64,000 nucleotides of DNA from Symbiodinium natans (GCA_905221605.1 CAJNDS010000412.1:1-64000), one strand, 5' to 3'; counted from the stretch's first letter, positions 21,430 through 36,449 are shown. Notes: generated by a model not told the origin, from the sequence alone. Numbers and translations: made by a program.

Positions 21430-24400
21430 TGCAGGGAGCACTCGGGGCTCAAATCCTTTGCTTTGGGGGCATTGATTTCGAGAACAAGAACGTGACGCTC
21501 CGCGGGCCCCTCCTTGTGGCGATGGCCCCGGGAGTTCCGAACCTCCAAAACGCCTCGGCGATTCAGAGCGCCGGGGATCTACGAGCGGTGGCGCCCGAGG
21601 GTAGCGTGATGCACTTCAAGCACATTTCCAGTACAAGCCCCGGGGCGGCGTTGCATGCAAATCACAACATTTGGTTAGAAGGATTGGGAACCATGATGTT
21701 CGAGAATGTGGCCAGCGAACAGTATGGTGGTGCAGTGGGCACATTTCATTTCGGCGTCGTTGTCACAGTGGCTAACATAGCTTTCCTAAACTGTTCCGCA
21801 CGCTTCTCAGGCGGTGCCATTTGTGCTGGTTCTTCCGTTCACCTGGACAGCAGAAGCAGAAACGACACCATTCGGTTTGAGAGCTGCAAGGCCGGGTGGC
21901 GTGGGGGGGCAGTAGCAAGCTGGGGTGAGACAAAGCTTACTGGTGCAGGTTCCTATTTTTTTGAGCAATGTCACGCAGTATTTGAGGGTGGCGCACTAGC
22001 GGCGGCTAAGTCGGATATCATGATCGCGCTCGAGGCGCGAGGCTCCGTGGATTTCAGAGAGTGTACCACCAATGGTCAACATGGCGAAAACTTGCTCGGT
22101 GGAGGAGCTGCAAGTGCGATCCGGGAGGTCCATCTCAGCAGCGGCCGCGTCCGCTTCTCCGGATGTTTGTCAGACAGTCAGCGCGGCAACGCCGTGATGG
22201 TGGCAAATGGCATCCTCCGCATTGATGAGGAAGCTCGCGTTTTGCTTGCTGGCATGAATGCATCGAATGGCCCGGCCTTTTTTGCACGAATTGGGATCAT
22301 TCCTCCTGCTGGTGACGTGCTCCCGTCAGATGTGTTCTACATGAAGAATTTGCTAGCATCCCGTGCCATGCACCAGCACGATGACAAGATCTGTCCTCCT
22401 GGATCCAGATTCTTGATGCGCGCAGATGGCAGCCCTGAACTCGGCAAGTGCGTCCTGTGCCCGATTTCCACCATATCCCTGGCTCCGTCATACGTGAAGG
22501 TTGACGGTGAGGTCACCGCCCCAGCAGCTGGAATGCGAGTCGTACTCGTGCATCGGTCGTCCCCCAACTCGTTGAGTTCGCTTGGCATCCCACTCATCAG
22601 CAATGTCACGGAGCGAGAGGATTCCGTCTGTGCGAAGGCGCCGGGATGCTTGCAACTCGGTTTTGCAGCCGGGGAGTGGGACGCTTGGTGGGAGTGCGCA
22701 CCCTTGGTACTCGCCCGTCACGACGCGCTGTTAATTTCCTATCGCAATAGGCAGATGCATACAGCCGGTGGAGGGAAGCTAGCAGTTCCATGGGAACTCT
22801 ATCAGGTGGGCACACCAATCACCGTCGTGGAGGCGGGGCAGACGGTCGCCTGGACGAAAGGTGACTCGCAGATTTTTGAGATTAAGCAAGGCGTCCTCAC
22901 CCCGTCTCATGCGCCTCTCTTGACCATGGGTCTAGCCCACGACGTCAGCTACATCTTCGAGCCCCGTGACCCGAACAGCGCATGCCAGGCTTGCAGCCTG
23001 CTTCCCACGCAGCTCGCGGACAAGCTCCGGTGCCCGGGGGGTGGGCATGTCCAGTCCCTTCCAGGCTACATGTTTTTACATAAGGCAGGCGAGCGGACGC
23101 TGCAGGTCCACAAGTGCCCCAACAAAGTGGCATGTCCAGGCAGCAAATTGGCACTCAGGGCGAACGGCCAGCCTTCCTCCCGCAGCCGATTTTGTGCAGA
23201 AGGGTATGAGCCCATGGCCGGCTGCGTGCGCTGCACACACGGCTACGGCCGGCCGCAGCTGGACCCTTTCACATGCCAGGCGGGGGCAGAACCAAGTTGC
23301 ATGCGGATAGATCCGCCATTTGTGAACTTGATCCGTGCAGTTGCCTGGCGAGTAGGGACAAATTTCGTTTTCCCCTGACAAGGCTTGCGGGAACCGCTCC
23401 TTGGTGCAGAAGGTGATCATGGCAGCACTACCCAGCGGCATTTTCTATGCCCTCGCAATCCGATCTGCCAGACCTCGGAGTCGCACGCAGCACATCTTCA
23501 AGGCTGGGTGGCTTGACGGCTTGAGCAAAGACCCTCTGGCAGCCCCCTCGTCCGTCTTCTTGACAGGTTTTTCTGGCTTTCCTGACCATCTCATGCCGGA
23601 GCCTCTCCGCCCTGCCGCACTCTTCGCACTTCCAGCGCCTCAGGCTCGCTCGGGCAGGGTGGGCCTTCTGTGTTGAAGGGAGGTTCAGAGTACAGAAGGG
23701 TCTGTCGGGTTCTCGTGCCAGGTTGATCCTCCAAAATTGTTCCCAGCCTCGCCGCAAACTTAAGCTTGCAAAGCTAGGAGCGATGTGGCGGCCGGTGCGC
23801 AGACGTTCGTCAGGTGCCTGTTTGCGGTGGATGTCGTGGCCACTGCCGAGCCCGGGTTCCTGGACCTATGCTCATGGGCCTTTGTGAGTTGCTCTCATTC
23901 AGGGAGGGGTTGGTCTTCAGTGTTGATTTTCAATTTTTCCCGCCATAGGGCAAAACTAAGACTCTCTACATGGGCGAATTTGCTTCCACACTGTGCTCTG
24001 CAGGGCTGGCGTGTTTTCCATGGACTGCTGGGGGATTGGCGATGGCCCCATGGACATGCTTACAGGCCTAGGTTTCACGTGGGCCATCCCATTACTCTTC
24101 CTGCTGTTGCTTGGCTTCCATGAAATGAAGCTTGCGTCGCTCCCAGCTTGCTTTGCAGCAAATGTGGGGCTCGGAAGCAGCTGAGGCTTTCATTGTGCTT
24201 CCTAGGGGCGCAAGCTTGGCTGAAGTGTGTGGTGGTCTGGGGCAACGTCTTCATTCCACCGCTCCTTGGGGCGACTGCTAAGCTTCTGCCCTGTTATGGC
24301 ACACAAGAAGGCGGCCAACGCATCCTCATGTACGAGGCCGCCGTCAGCACCTCGTGTGCCTCCACTTTAGGTGATGCAGTGGGACTGCCGCGGTTCTGGC

Positions 24401-25125
24401 TGGCGGTCGGAACAACCGCCGTGCTTACCCTGCTTGGCCCCGTCTTGTGGCTTTGCCTCGCAGCATCCGACCCCGCGAAGAAGCACGTGCGTGAGCGTGA
24501 GGAGACTGTTGCTTTCCTGGTGGCAGGCTACGAGCCAAAGTACCGCTGGTGGGAGGTCACCGTGTTGTTCCGGAAATCAGCCATCTACGTGGTTGCAACG
24601 TGGTTTCCCATGTCCTGGGCACCGGGAGCACACCTCGTCTACCTTGCCCTTATAGTAGCCACGGCTGAGCTCATCCACACGACATTTCAACCCTATCATA
24701 GCTCGCTGCTTGACCGTATCGAAAGCCAAGCGCTCTGCGCCGCTTTGATCGGCTTGCTGCTGGTTGCCTCACTATTTGTCAAATGGCCGTTCATGCCGTA
24801 CGCCATCTATATAACCAGTTGCGGCATGTTGTGCGTGGTCACCGCCGGTGCCTACCTCCACTTTCTGTTAGTCTACCTGCGTGCTGCGTTTGTCACGAAC
24901 GACCCCCCCGAGCAGGAGGAGGCGGAGGATGACTGCGAGGAGGAGACAGACGCAGAAAAGCACAGTCCACCCAGAAAAAGGCATGCCAGCATGCAGTCGG
25001 CCATGTTTGTAAGCTTCCGCTGCAGGACTGAAGAAAAGCAGGACGAGGTGTACCTTCTGAAAGCACGCACGGGATCCCGAGCTGAGTTGTACAGGTCCAC
25101 CAGGACATGCGATAGGTCGGGCTAG
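21430..25125 (+). CDS. Surface protein with Pmp-like repeats, Cys-rich region and multi-TM C-terminus
   Basis: Multi-exon gene; the 5' end is not defined. The large exon (about 21430-23370) codes beta-helix repeats of the FxxC...GGA[ILV] type (FLNCSARFSGGAI, FESCKAGWRGGAV, FEQCHAVFEGGAL), as in chlamydial Pmp proteins. A Cys-rich GCC-like region follows (CPPGSRF, CVLC, CQAC, CPNKVACPG, CAEGYEPMAGCVRC). Later exons add membrane segments: about 23401-23475; 24005-24165 (GLGFTWAIPLLFLLLLGFHE); and 24208-25125. The last codes VVVWGNVFIPPLLGATAKLL, YRWWEVTVLFRKSAIYV, further TM helices and an acidic cytoplasmic tail, with the stop at 25123-25125. The layout matches large alveolate plasma-membrane proteins of unknown role, perhaps adhesion or sensing. 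Confidence 0.75.
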
Positions 25126-26839
25126 AGCCAACCTCCATTGCGGGAAGAAAGAGAGAGTTCTGCAAACGGTGGTGCAATGCCGTCCGGGAACACGATTCAT
25201 ACGGATATGTGAGCGATTTGGCAGGAACATGGGGCGTTTTCCGTTTTGTATTTGCTTGGTTGTAATCTGGCAGGTCGACATTTGTTTGAGTACTGCTGTC
25301 ATTCTGCGATTTGCACATGATTTTTTTTGCCGCCTGGCAAGATTCGTGACGCAAGACCTCGAGGTTGTGCGCGGGAAATTCATAGACAGTCAGGTTAGGA
25401 CAGGAGTCGTTTGTGAAGAACGTTTCTTTGGCTTTCCCACGCCCCGTGCCTTGCTTCTTTGTGCTCAGGTTTGCAGCTAGCTACCTGCTTTGTGGATATC
25501 AGGGCTTTTCTGTGCTGCGTCCAGTTCGTTTAAAGTTCCGTTCTAATGATTATGGCAAAGCCGTTTTGTGTTTGTTTTGTGTTTGTCAATGTGCAACAAT
25601 TGGTGGAGTGAGTAGATTGCAGGGTAGGAACCCATTTCCCAAAAGTCCCATCTTCGCGTTCATCAGCGTTGTCAGAGCCTTTTCAGTGGAACGGAGCGTT
25701 GCGCTTGTGGCTGATAAGCGGCAGGGTATGGATATGTGTAAGCCCTCCTGATGGCTCCCCGTCAGTTCCACCCGACGCTCTAGCTTCCTACAAACCCAAG
25801 GCTCCCCCATGTACTTCAGCGCCCAGATTACCTTTGCCCTCAAGTCCAGTGCCACGGGACTCATTAGTCTTGGTCTTCGAAGACTTCTTCTCCAAGGTGA
25901 GGGCTGCCAAGTGATTGCCAAGATCTTTTGATAAGTCAGCCTTCATGCTTCGCTGCCGACGTTCCGAAGAAGCATGATGGCATGGTCTACTCATGGCGCA
26001 TGTTGTATGTGTGCTCGAGCTGGGGGTGGGGGGGTTGTTGTGTTGCTGAAGAAAGCGGGCAGCTGTCAATGCATCTTGTCAGCAATCGGGCCATGGCAAA
26101 GACGAGGCTGTGCGTTGCCGCTTTGGAGTTATTCCTGCTGAGGCGATGTAACAAGCAGAGCCCGGCAGGACCGACATTCTTTTGCGCATGACGCGGGCAT
26201 AATGTGCACACATCCGTGACGATTTTTCCCCCAGGCTCCTTGCACAAGTCGCAGCAGCCCCCGCCTCGAAAGTGATTTGTTTATGTTCCTCCGGGGTCGC
26301 CATTCTTGTCGTTTGCAAGGCTATGGCTGCCGCCAAGCGTGAGAAGCAGCAGAGGCCAGCTTGGAGCACCATTTGGTCAAGCTCGTGTCTACGTAAACCG
26401 TAAACATCACGTGTGGGAGGGATCTACACGTTTTGGGGTCAACACACAAAGGGTTGAGGCGATGCGGCCCAGGCTTCTCTACGAGTTGGTCGGATTCGGC
26501 GCATGTGCCTGTTACAGCAAACGACCCGCGCTGTGCTCAGATGGTGCGCGGTGGCAAGCATCATGATTACATCGGCTTGGGCCACTGTTGATGTTCAGGT
26601 GCCGGGTTGGAGCACCTCCTCGCCAAAGTCGAGCAGAGGAGATGCGACCAGCCGAAAGAGCCGATGCGTTCGTGTTTGACCCGCGGCTGGCTGCAGGATC
26701 TTCAACGGCTGTCGCATATCGAGAGTTTGCGGAGAAGCATCCGTTTAAAAACGCAGCTTGATTTGAACAAGCTTGTTCATTGTGGGGCAGCTGGAGGGTG
26801 CCCTTACACAGCGAGATCCTCGGGGATGGCACAGCAGAG

Positions 26840-26958
26840 GGAGGGAGACAGAGAGAGAGGGAGAGAGAGAGAGAGAGCGAGAGAGTGAGAGAGAGTGAGA
26901 GAGAGAGAGTGAGAGAGAGAGAGAGAGAGAGTGAGAGAGAGAAAGAGAGAGAGAGAGA
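26840..26958. repeat. (GA)n microsatellite
   Basis: GAGAGA tract with GTGAGA interruptions. The Arg/Glu and Ser/Leu frames it creates are not genes. Confidence 0.9.
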
Positions 26959-29312
26959 TGATGATGGAGAAAATGCCACACTATTGCAGGCCGTCTACAT
27001 CTCGCACGCAGTTGGAACCAATTCCACGGATAGCGACACCAAATCGCCCATCATCGCGCAATAGCAGTCACGAACGTGACCCACCACGCCTGGTAAAGGC
27101 CGGGGGGTATTGTCAGAATGGGGGTATTGTCAGAATGATTTGATGATATAATAAAGTTGTGTGATGATATTTGCTGAGCATTTGCGACACTGTATGTGTA
27201 CTAGTTAGGGAAGATGCCTTTTCCATGAACTGCTCGAAGACTGCCGCGGCTGTCTCCTTCACCATGAAGTTGCGGGCCGCGAGCGCAGCAGAGCTTCGAA
27301 AGGCAAACCGGCGGCAAAACATGTCGCATCATTGAGCCATGTGCATGTTTAGGGTTTTTTCAAGCTAAAAAAGCCTTTTTTTAAGGGTTTCTTAACATTC
27401 AAAAACCCTACTAAATGCCTTCACCCTGCACCAAGTCAGGCAGCTCAGCGCTCTGGTGCCCAGGCTGTCAGTGTGATGCCGTCAACAGGGACGCAAAGTA
27501 ACTCAATGAGGCGTTGCAGATTATGGTTTAAGGGTTTAGGGTTTAGGGCTTGGCACGATGGCAGGCTTCGCTCCCACCTTTGACCGCAGCGTCTTCGATG
27601 AAGTTAGCCCTTGGACCTCAAAGGTTGGGTGGCAGCAGGCGACTGCAAGTGCCACATGATGACGCGTTCAAAGGATGACGACCTCAGATGGTAGAGCGAT
27701 GTAGAGCGTGCACATGCGTGCAGGTTGCAAACCGGCCACGCCCCAAACCTGAACCCTCGTTTCTCACTTGTGCCCATAACCCAGAAGCCCTCAACAGCAA
27801 CTTTGCGGTCAGGCCCGTGACGCCCGACACGCAAAGCTCCACGCCGCTTGCGCGCGACGCAACTCGGCGCTTGTTTCGGCTCGTGGGCGGCTTCGGGTGG
27901 TGTTTAATTGGGGCTCTTTTTCGTTACTTGCGCTCGCTCTTCTTTGCTGCACTTCCCGAGGGGGAATCAATTGGCATGAGTGCTGTATAAGTACTCATTT
28001 CATGAGGGATTCGCCATGATTCCGTGAGTAAACCCAAGAATCTCGATCCTGACGCGAAAGCTGACCAAGCTAACCGACAGTCTATGCATTAAAGGTTGTT
28101 CTCAGAGTTTTTTTTGGGCTTTCCAGTGATGGGCTTGATTCTTAGCCCCCGAGGACAGGCTGGATGACGTGCCCCTGGGCGACCAGTCTTTGCCGGGGCG
28201 AGCTGCAGCACAGGAGACCTCCTGGGAGCTTCATGATGCTTCATGTCTGTTCTGCATTGCCGGGGTATAGGTGTTGGTGTTCGTGGGCGGTTTAATGAGT
28301 TTAGTTTGGGTCGAGGGATCGCGTTTGGGGTTGGTCTTCTTGGCAACTTTGGCGACCGCCACTTGCAGGCCTTTCTTGCGCGAGCATGCTTGGACGGACG
28401 TGGGATTTCCAAACAAGAGCGGCTGCGGATACGACAGGCGCAGTGCTTCTTTGCCAGTTGCGCTCTTTCTCTTGTGTGTGTGCGTGTGTGGCAGGTTTTC
28501 GAGCGGTTCAAAGATCAGAATGCCCACGAAATCCATCGAAGTGTTCGTGCCTCATGCGCTGTGATTTGTTCCTGGCAGTCGGTAGTTCGCAGCTTGGGGC
28601 ACGCGTGCTGAAACCATGGGGCTGGCTCAACTTCATGCTGTGGCACGGGGTACTGGGCAATGTCCAGCGATCCGCCTTCAGGAGTCATGCCGTGCCCAAT
28701 GCATTGCAACTGTAAAACTGTAGGATATCCAAAAATGTATAATTCCTTTCAACTGCTTCAACGCATTCCCGTTTTTGAGTAGGGGACTGCAGGCGATGCG
28801 TTCGTCGAGGATGCGGGATAAGGAAGAAAATATGGGGCGCATGCATGCGTGGAGGAACACAGTGAGAGTCGTGAGAGGGTTTGATGAAACATCGGGGTCC
28901 GAAGAATTTCTGAGAGGTAACCCTTATATTGCCCATATAAATATACTGCAACAACCCCCCCAAAACCCTATTGACATTTTTAAGGCCCCCTACATTAGAG
29001 CACCATGGATGATGCTTCTCGCTCCGTCAAAGCCTCCAACTTCTTGCCTTTCGACTTCCTGGCAGCGCTTGGCAGCGATGGCGCAAAGTTCCTTGCTTTG
29101 AAGGCGGGGTCGCTGGCAATTTTGAAGCTGTGTCGGGTTCGTAGGGCTGATTAGGTTTTTTTTTGGGTTTAAGGTTGAGGGTTTTTATTGGGTCGTTAGT
29201 GGAATAAGGTTGAATTATGTTGAATTTCAGATTCAATAAAGATTAAGTTCAAGTTTCAGACCTGCTTCAGCGGGCATCCATCTGCCCGTCGAGAGGGTTT
29301 AGGGGTCTTTAG

Positions 29313-29410
29313 GGTTTGTAAGTAGGGGTTTGTAGGGTTTGTAGGGTTTGTAGGGTTTGTAGGGTTTGTAGGGTTTGTAGGGTTTGTAGGGTTTGTAGGG
29401 TTTGTAGGGC
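29313..29410 (+). repeat. GGGTTTGTA tandem repeat, telomere-unit variant
   Basis: About ten clean copies of the 9-bp unit GGGTTTGTA. It equals the TTTAGGG unit with GT inserted (TTTGTAGGG), so a variant unit was amplified as a homogeneous block. Confidence 0.9.
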
Positions 29411-29519
29411 TTCTAGGGTTAAGCTCTCTGCGAGGTGAGTCCGGAGTTCGATTGGGCGGAAGCGTTGCAAGGATCCAAGCTTCACATTGGCCACTTGTCA
29501 AGACCATGTGCTGCCATTG

Positions 29520-29622
29520 CAGATTAGGTTTAGGGATAGGGTTTAGGGTTTAGGGTTTAGGGTTAAGGGTTAAGGGTTTAGGGTTTAGGGTTTAGGGTTT
29601 AGGGTTTAGGGTTTAGGGTGCT
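29520..29622 (+). repeat. Interstitial telomere-like array
   Basis: About twelve TTTAGGG units with a few TTAAGGG variants. Confidence 0.92.
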
Positions 29623-29852
29623 CTGTACCTCACAACCTGCTGCGGCGTGCAGCAGCACCACACTACATTCATGAACACGACAGGCACACGGCTTCAGTGC
29701 ACTTGCTTCGGCATACGCTCGGGCGCCTGCGCCCCTGTGCGCCTCGAGGCGAAGACGGCCAGGTGTCCCTGGAGGCCCCGAAGTGCGAAGACGAGTTGGG
29801 CATCCGCCTGGCTGGGAGCGACTGGAGCCAGGGCCTGTGCTGCATGATAATA

Positions 29853-29940
29853 ATAAAGATAAGGATAATAGTACCAATAACAATAATAATCATAGTAATA
29901 TAAATACAAATAATGACAATAATAATAAGAATAATGATGG
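29853..29940. repeat. AAT-rich simple repeat
   Basis: Imperfect AAT/ATA tract, AT-rich against a GC-balanced surround. Confidence 0.8.
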
Positions 29941-30197
29941 TCATCTTCCTCTTGTTGGTTGTTGCTTCTAGTTTGTGCGTTTAGTTGTTTATGTTTTGTT
30001 CTTTTCTGTTGTTGTGGTGTTGGCTGGTGGTTGTTATGATGATCATCGATACTTGCCGCTTTGTGATGTTTAGTTTTTGTTCTGTCCCGCTGTGGTTTTG
30101 GGCTTTTGGTACTCTGCTTGTCTCTTGTTCCTATGATGATCATCAGATACTTGCTGCTTTGTGATTCTTACTTGTTGTTCTACTCGGGCACGGCCAG

Positions 30198-30342
30198 GTT
30201 TGTGTTTGCTACCTCTCAGTCTCGAGGTCAGCTTCTATGCCTTGCTCCCCCGAAGCAGGGCTTGGCGAAACTGAAGATCTGCGGCCGCGTGGATGCTGTC
30301 CTCCAGCTGGGCCGCAGCAGCGGCTTGGCATTTCTTGAGTAG
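30198..30342 (+). CDS. Possible terminal exon, unknown protein
   Basis: After a good acceptor (CGGCCAG) the frame codes FVFATSQSRGQLLCLAPPKQ and continues to a stop at 30340-30342 with LGRSSGLAFLE. Composition is protein-like, but no family or partner exon is recognised. Confidence 0.22.
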
Positions 30343-30679
30343 TTGCAGCGGACATCTTTGCTAACAAACATGCGGTCAAATTTGCAAGTCCAGTTCTAGA
30401 AGCAGATCATATGGGACAGATGGGAGCGTAATGCGGTCGCATAGTACCATCGTAGTTGGCTTCCGCAGATGTGAATATCACGCGTCGTTCACTGAGGCAA
30501 GATTCTGTCTGCCGCGGATTCCGCGGCACAGATGACGCAGGAGGAACTGCACCGGCAGCAAGAATACGGCAGAAAGGCAAAGAAAGGTGCGCCAGCCCGA
30601 GTGTTGGGACAATGCACCCTGAAGGATTATGCCAGGCGTTCTCAAAAACAAGACCTGACGGGCAGATACTTGTAGCGGA

Positions 30680-30750
30680 TGCCTAAACCCTAAACCCTAA
30701 ACCCTAGTCCCTAAACCCTAAACCCTACACCCTAAACCCTAAACCCTGCA
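30680..30750 (-). repeat. Interstitial telomere-like array
   Basis: About ten CCCTAAA-type units, with CCCTAGT and CCCTACA variants. Confidence 0.9.
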
Positions 30751-30819
30751 CTGGTTTCGCAATCTGCCGGCCAGGACAACGCAAAGCCGAGGTGTGGGCC
30801 CAGTGTTTTGCTGCATGTG

Positions 30820-30922
30820 TTGGGATGTCTCCCCTTCTACTAGGAGTCCTTAATCGGGATTTTGGTACCCCCCTACTATCATCCCTATTAAGGACTGTTA
30901 GTATAAGGGGGAGCATCCCCAA
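30820..30922. mobile_element. MITE family 1, second copy with exact 8-bp duplication
   Basis: 103-bp copy of the family at 12240-12345. The ends are TTGGGATGTCTCC and, inverted, TTGGGGATGCTCC; the inner arms hold AGTCCTTAAT and ATTAAGGACTGTTAGTATAA. TGCATGTG flanks it on both sides (30812-30819 and 30923-30930), an exact 8-bp target duplication. Confidence 0.82.
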
Positions 30923-31336
30923 TGCATGTGTTGCCTGTAGTTTTCTCCATCTCTGCGTTGAGTGGCCACCGGCGCTGCGCAGGCAAAGCGTCGCGCAGAG
31001 ACTCGCAGTCGTTGCAAGCTGCCCACCTTGAGCGATGCGCTCTGCGGAGTGGCGCGTTTGCATGAGCCAGAACTCTGTTTAGGGTTTAGGGTTCTGGGTT
31101 TAGGGTTTAGGGTTTAGGGTGTGTTAAGAGCTTCTAGAAAGAGGCTTGATTGCGGGTAAAGCTAGGAGTCCCTCCACCCCCGTCAGGGCATGTTCTCCCC
31201 CCTGCACCCAAAAGGCTGTTAGGCAAACAAGAGGCATCCCTTCCAGGCAGAGCGTGCAAATCTGAAGAACAGTGGGGGGGGGGGGGTCACTTGATGGTCG
31301 GCTGGTCCAAATTCCGGTCACGGGGCAGCTACGCAG

Positions 31337-33547
<2,211 letters not shown>

Positions 33548-33867
33548 GAAGCTTTGGTGCCGCCGTCGAACGATTGGACAGGGACTGTGAAGTGGCGAAC
33601 CTTGACCAGTATACGGAGAGCATTAGCCAGAGAGTGGAGGAACAGGCGGGGGGCTGAGCTAAGTTGCGGACTCCTTCCTGGTACCCCAGAATTTTACAGG
33701 GCATTCTTCAACTAAGTAGGTTCAATGCCCCCTTTGAAGTCAAGTAGGCGTGTGTGTAAAAACCGACACCGCGATCTAGGGAACCCCAGCGCCCAAACCA
33801 AGAAACCCTAAACATCCGCAAGCCCTAGCCTGCAGGAAGAGAAGAGACTGCAAAGCGCAAAAATGTA

Positions 33868-34040
33868 AACCCTAAACCTGAAACCCAAAACCCAAAACCC
33901 AAAACCCAAAACCCTAAACCCTAAACCCTAAACCCTAAACCAGGCGTTTGATATGCCCGACCTCTTCCCCGTATACGCTTGCGAAACGGGTGGGGAAAAA
34001 AAAACCCTAAACCCTAAACCCTAAACCCTAAACCCTAGAC
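33868..34040 (-). repeat. Interstitial telomere-like arrays
   Basis: CCCTAAA/CCCAAAA units at about 33868-33945 and 33998-34040. Confidence 0.88.
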
Positions 34041-34149
34041 CCGAATGGCCAAACAAAACCAGCTTTGAGCCAGAGACCCCGTTTAGGTGAAGGCGAAGCT
34101 CAGTCCCGAAGAGAAGGATGAGCAGACAAAGCGAGACGCCAGGCTCTTG

Positions 34150-34265
34150 TTGTTTAGGGTTTAGGGTTTAGGGTTTGGGGTTTGGGGTTTGGGGTTGGGG
34201 GTTTGGGGTTTGGGGTTTGGGGTTTGGGGTTTGGGGTTTGGGGTACCCTAAACCCTAAACCCTGC
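34150..34265 (+). repeat. TTTAGGG/TTTGGGG array ending in the opposite orientation
   Basis: TTTAGGG units give way to about ten TTTGGGG units. At about 34243 the direction flips to CCCTAAA for three units, a head-to-head telomere-type junction. Confidence 0.85.
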
Positions 34266-34708
34266 TGACCTTACATGGTTTTGGGGCTTATTTGGGGTTT
34301 GGAGTTTGGGGTTCGGGTTACTCTATCCGGGAAGCTTGCTGCAAAAAAAGAGAGAGATAGTACGGCACTCTTAAAATGAGGACCCCAAAAGGAACCCTAA
34401 TTAGAGAATTTCCCAAATTATATGAGTCGCCGTAACAGGAATTAGTGTGGCGCCTTCCTTCTGGTAACACAAGGCTGTAGCTGATAGCATTGTACCCTTA
34501 CGAGTGTACACAAAGAGTAACCAATCTTCTCATTCTTCTCTCGCATCTGAGTTTGAGTTCCTTGACAAGAGCCCAGGACACGTTGCCGCCTTGGATCGCA
34601 TCCGATGATGTCCAGAAGATCTACGCCGTGCCTTGGAAATAGGAAGTTGAGGGTTTAGGGTTTAGGGTGTTTTCCTGAGCAAAGTACCCTGCTGAGGATG
34701 GTTTGCAG

Positions 34709-36129
34709 AGCATCGTGTCGGATGACGCTTTGGAGGAGGAGCCCAGCTTGGATGAGGGCGGCTTGGATCGAACTGGAGTTGAGTTATCAGGGAATGAGGT
34801 ACCTCATATCCCAATAAATTCCAGGCCTTTCAAAAAACTCTATGGGTGCCCCCCCCTAGAATTCCCCGAGTCGCTTTTAAGGGGCCTTGCCTTGGAAGCT
34901 GCTGTTTCTCTGACTTGGGGGCAGTTGTGTCAAATGACTCAGAGCTACCTCCCGAGCCATGGGGAGGATGCCCTGGAGCCGAACAAGCTGGGCTCTGCAT
35001 GTGCCAACTCTGAACTCCGAGAGGACGATCAGGAGGATGCGGGTATGATCGCTAAGGCTGCAAAGCAGCCCTTGGCGGAGGAGACACAGCCGCGCTCCTT
35101 TTGGATCGCCTGTGGTGTACTCGTGCACTTGGCATGGGGCACCTATCCAGTCTTTGCGCGGTACATGCAGGTGATGTTGCACTTGGATGGCTTGCTGGTC
35201 CTCATTTTCTCGAACCTGCTCTCCTTCCTCGTCGTCCAGACGTTGACCTGCCAGGGCTTAGGGGGCCCAGCAGGGAGAAAGGTCGGGATGATCTATGCCA
35301 TGCTCATCACCGCTCGAGGGGTGTCGAACATGCTCACCAGCAAGTTCACTATTGCCCTGTACTCAGGTATTGTGACCCAGTTCGGGCCCTTCATCGTCGC
35401 AGGCGTCTCTTGGGCTATCTTGGCAGATGATCTGCCGCGCTGCATTCTGCCGTCGCTCGTTCTTTCAACCGTGGGTTCCCTCCTCGTCGTGCTGGGCCAG
35501 GCAAATTCGCATGTCTGGGAATTCTCTGGCAACGACGCCATTGGAATTGGAATGGCCATGGCTTCCATATGCGTGAGCGCCGGGATACGTGTGACGATGA
35601 AAATGTCCAGTTCTTCGCTGTCTGGTTTCATGCTGGTTACATGGCAGTACATGAGCGCAATCCCACAGGTCTTGCTGGCGATGCTCCTGACACCGACTAC
35701 TGCATGGGTGGAGACAGTGCACCTGTCATCACATCAGTGGTTGGTGATTGCAGCTTTCGTCCTGGTTCTTCCGCTTGCTGCAAGTTATGGGCAGGTATCT
35801 GGGTCATTGTTGAAAACCATTTTACACGTTCATGAGCACGTAAACCCAATGAATGAGTATCAAGATGGCCCTTTTTAAATAGCACCCGGCAATGGGTGCA
35901 GGTAACTTGCGTCCGCAAGCTGGGGCCGTCCCTGGATGCTTCGATTCAGCCGGTGCGGCTCTTGTCGACCATTGCAGGGGGCTACCTGGTTCTCAACGAG
36001 CCCGTGAAGTCGACCACTGCTTGGCTAGGGCTCACTCTCATCATGGTGACGCTGTGTGTGTATCTGAAGCTTCAGAGGAGCTCCTCACCTCAGTTACCCG
36101 ACTTCACCCCACAGGCCGGTGCGAAGTGA
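34709..36129 (+). CDS. DMT/EamA-type membrane transporter
   Basis: Drug/metabolite-transporter family membrane protein; substrate unknown. The exon from about 34709 (after acceptor TTTGCAG) to 35794 codes a hydrophilic N-terminus and eight membrane helices, starting HLAWGTYPVFARYMQV and including FGPFIVAGVSWAIL and SLVLSTVGSLLVVLG. A 107-bp GT-AG intron (35795-35901) is in phase, with CAGGTA at both borders. The last exon (35902-36129) codes SIQPVRLLSTIAGGYLVLNE and WLGLTLIMVTLCVYLKLQ, the typical last two helices, making ten. The stop is at 36127-36129. The true start lies in an unseen upstream exon, and 34797-34900 may hide another short intron. Confidence 0.75.
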
Positions 36130-36384
36130 ACCACAATCTCTACTCGGAGGGTTCCTTCCCACGCTTCTCCATCTCTTCGTGGGGCATGCAAGCAAGGAAA
36201 GCTCTTGCGTGTACAGTGTACAGTTGCTTGGACCGTGAACACAGCAATCCCTATGAACATAAGGGCCCTTGCGCTGAGGGTACCCCAAACAAGGTGCATC
36301 ATGTAGAGAACTCGATCCCCCGGTTTAGGTTTTAGGGTTTTTGGGTTTAGAGCCATCCCTGGCAGGCTTGACGCTTCGAATGCC

Positions 36385-36431
<47 letters not shown>

Positions 36432-36449
36432 CGTGCGTAATCTTGAGCT

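Larger units (their letters stand above)
25126..31336. other. Mostly non-coding stretch
   Basis: No gene is supported. It contains a GA tract (26840-26958), telomere-like blocks (27528-27550, 29520-29622, 30680-30750, 31075-31122), TTTGTAGGG repeats (29313-29410), an AAT-rich block (29853-29940) and a MITE (30820-30922). A weak exon candidate is listed at 30198-30342. Confidence 0.5.

Noticed and set aside
26512-27064. Ser/Leu-rich and Arg/Glu-rich frames
   Set aside because: They translate the GA microsatellite.
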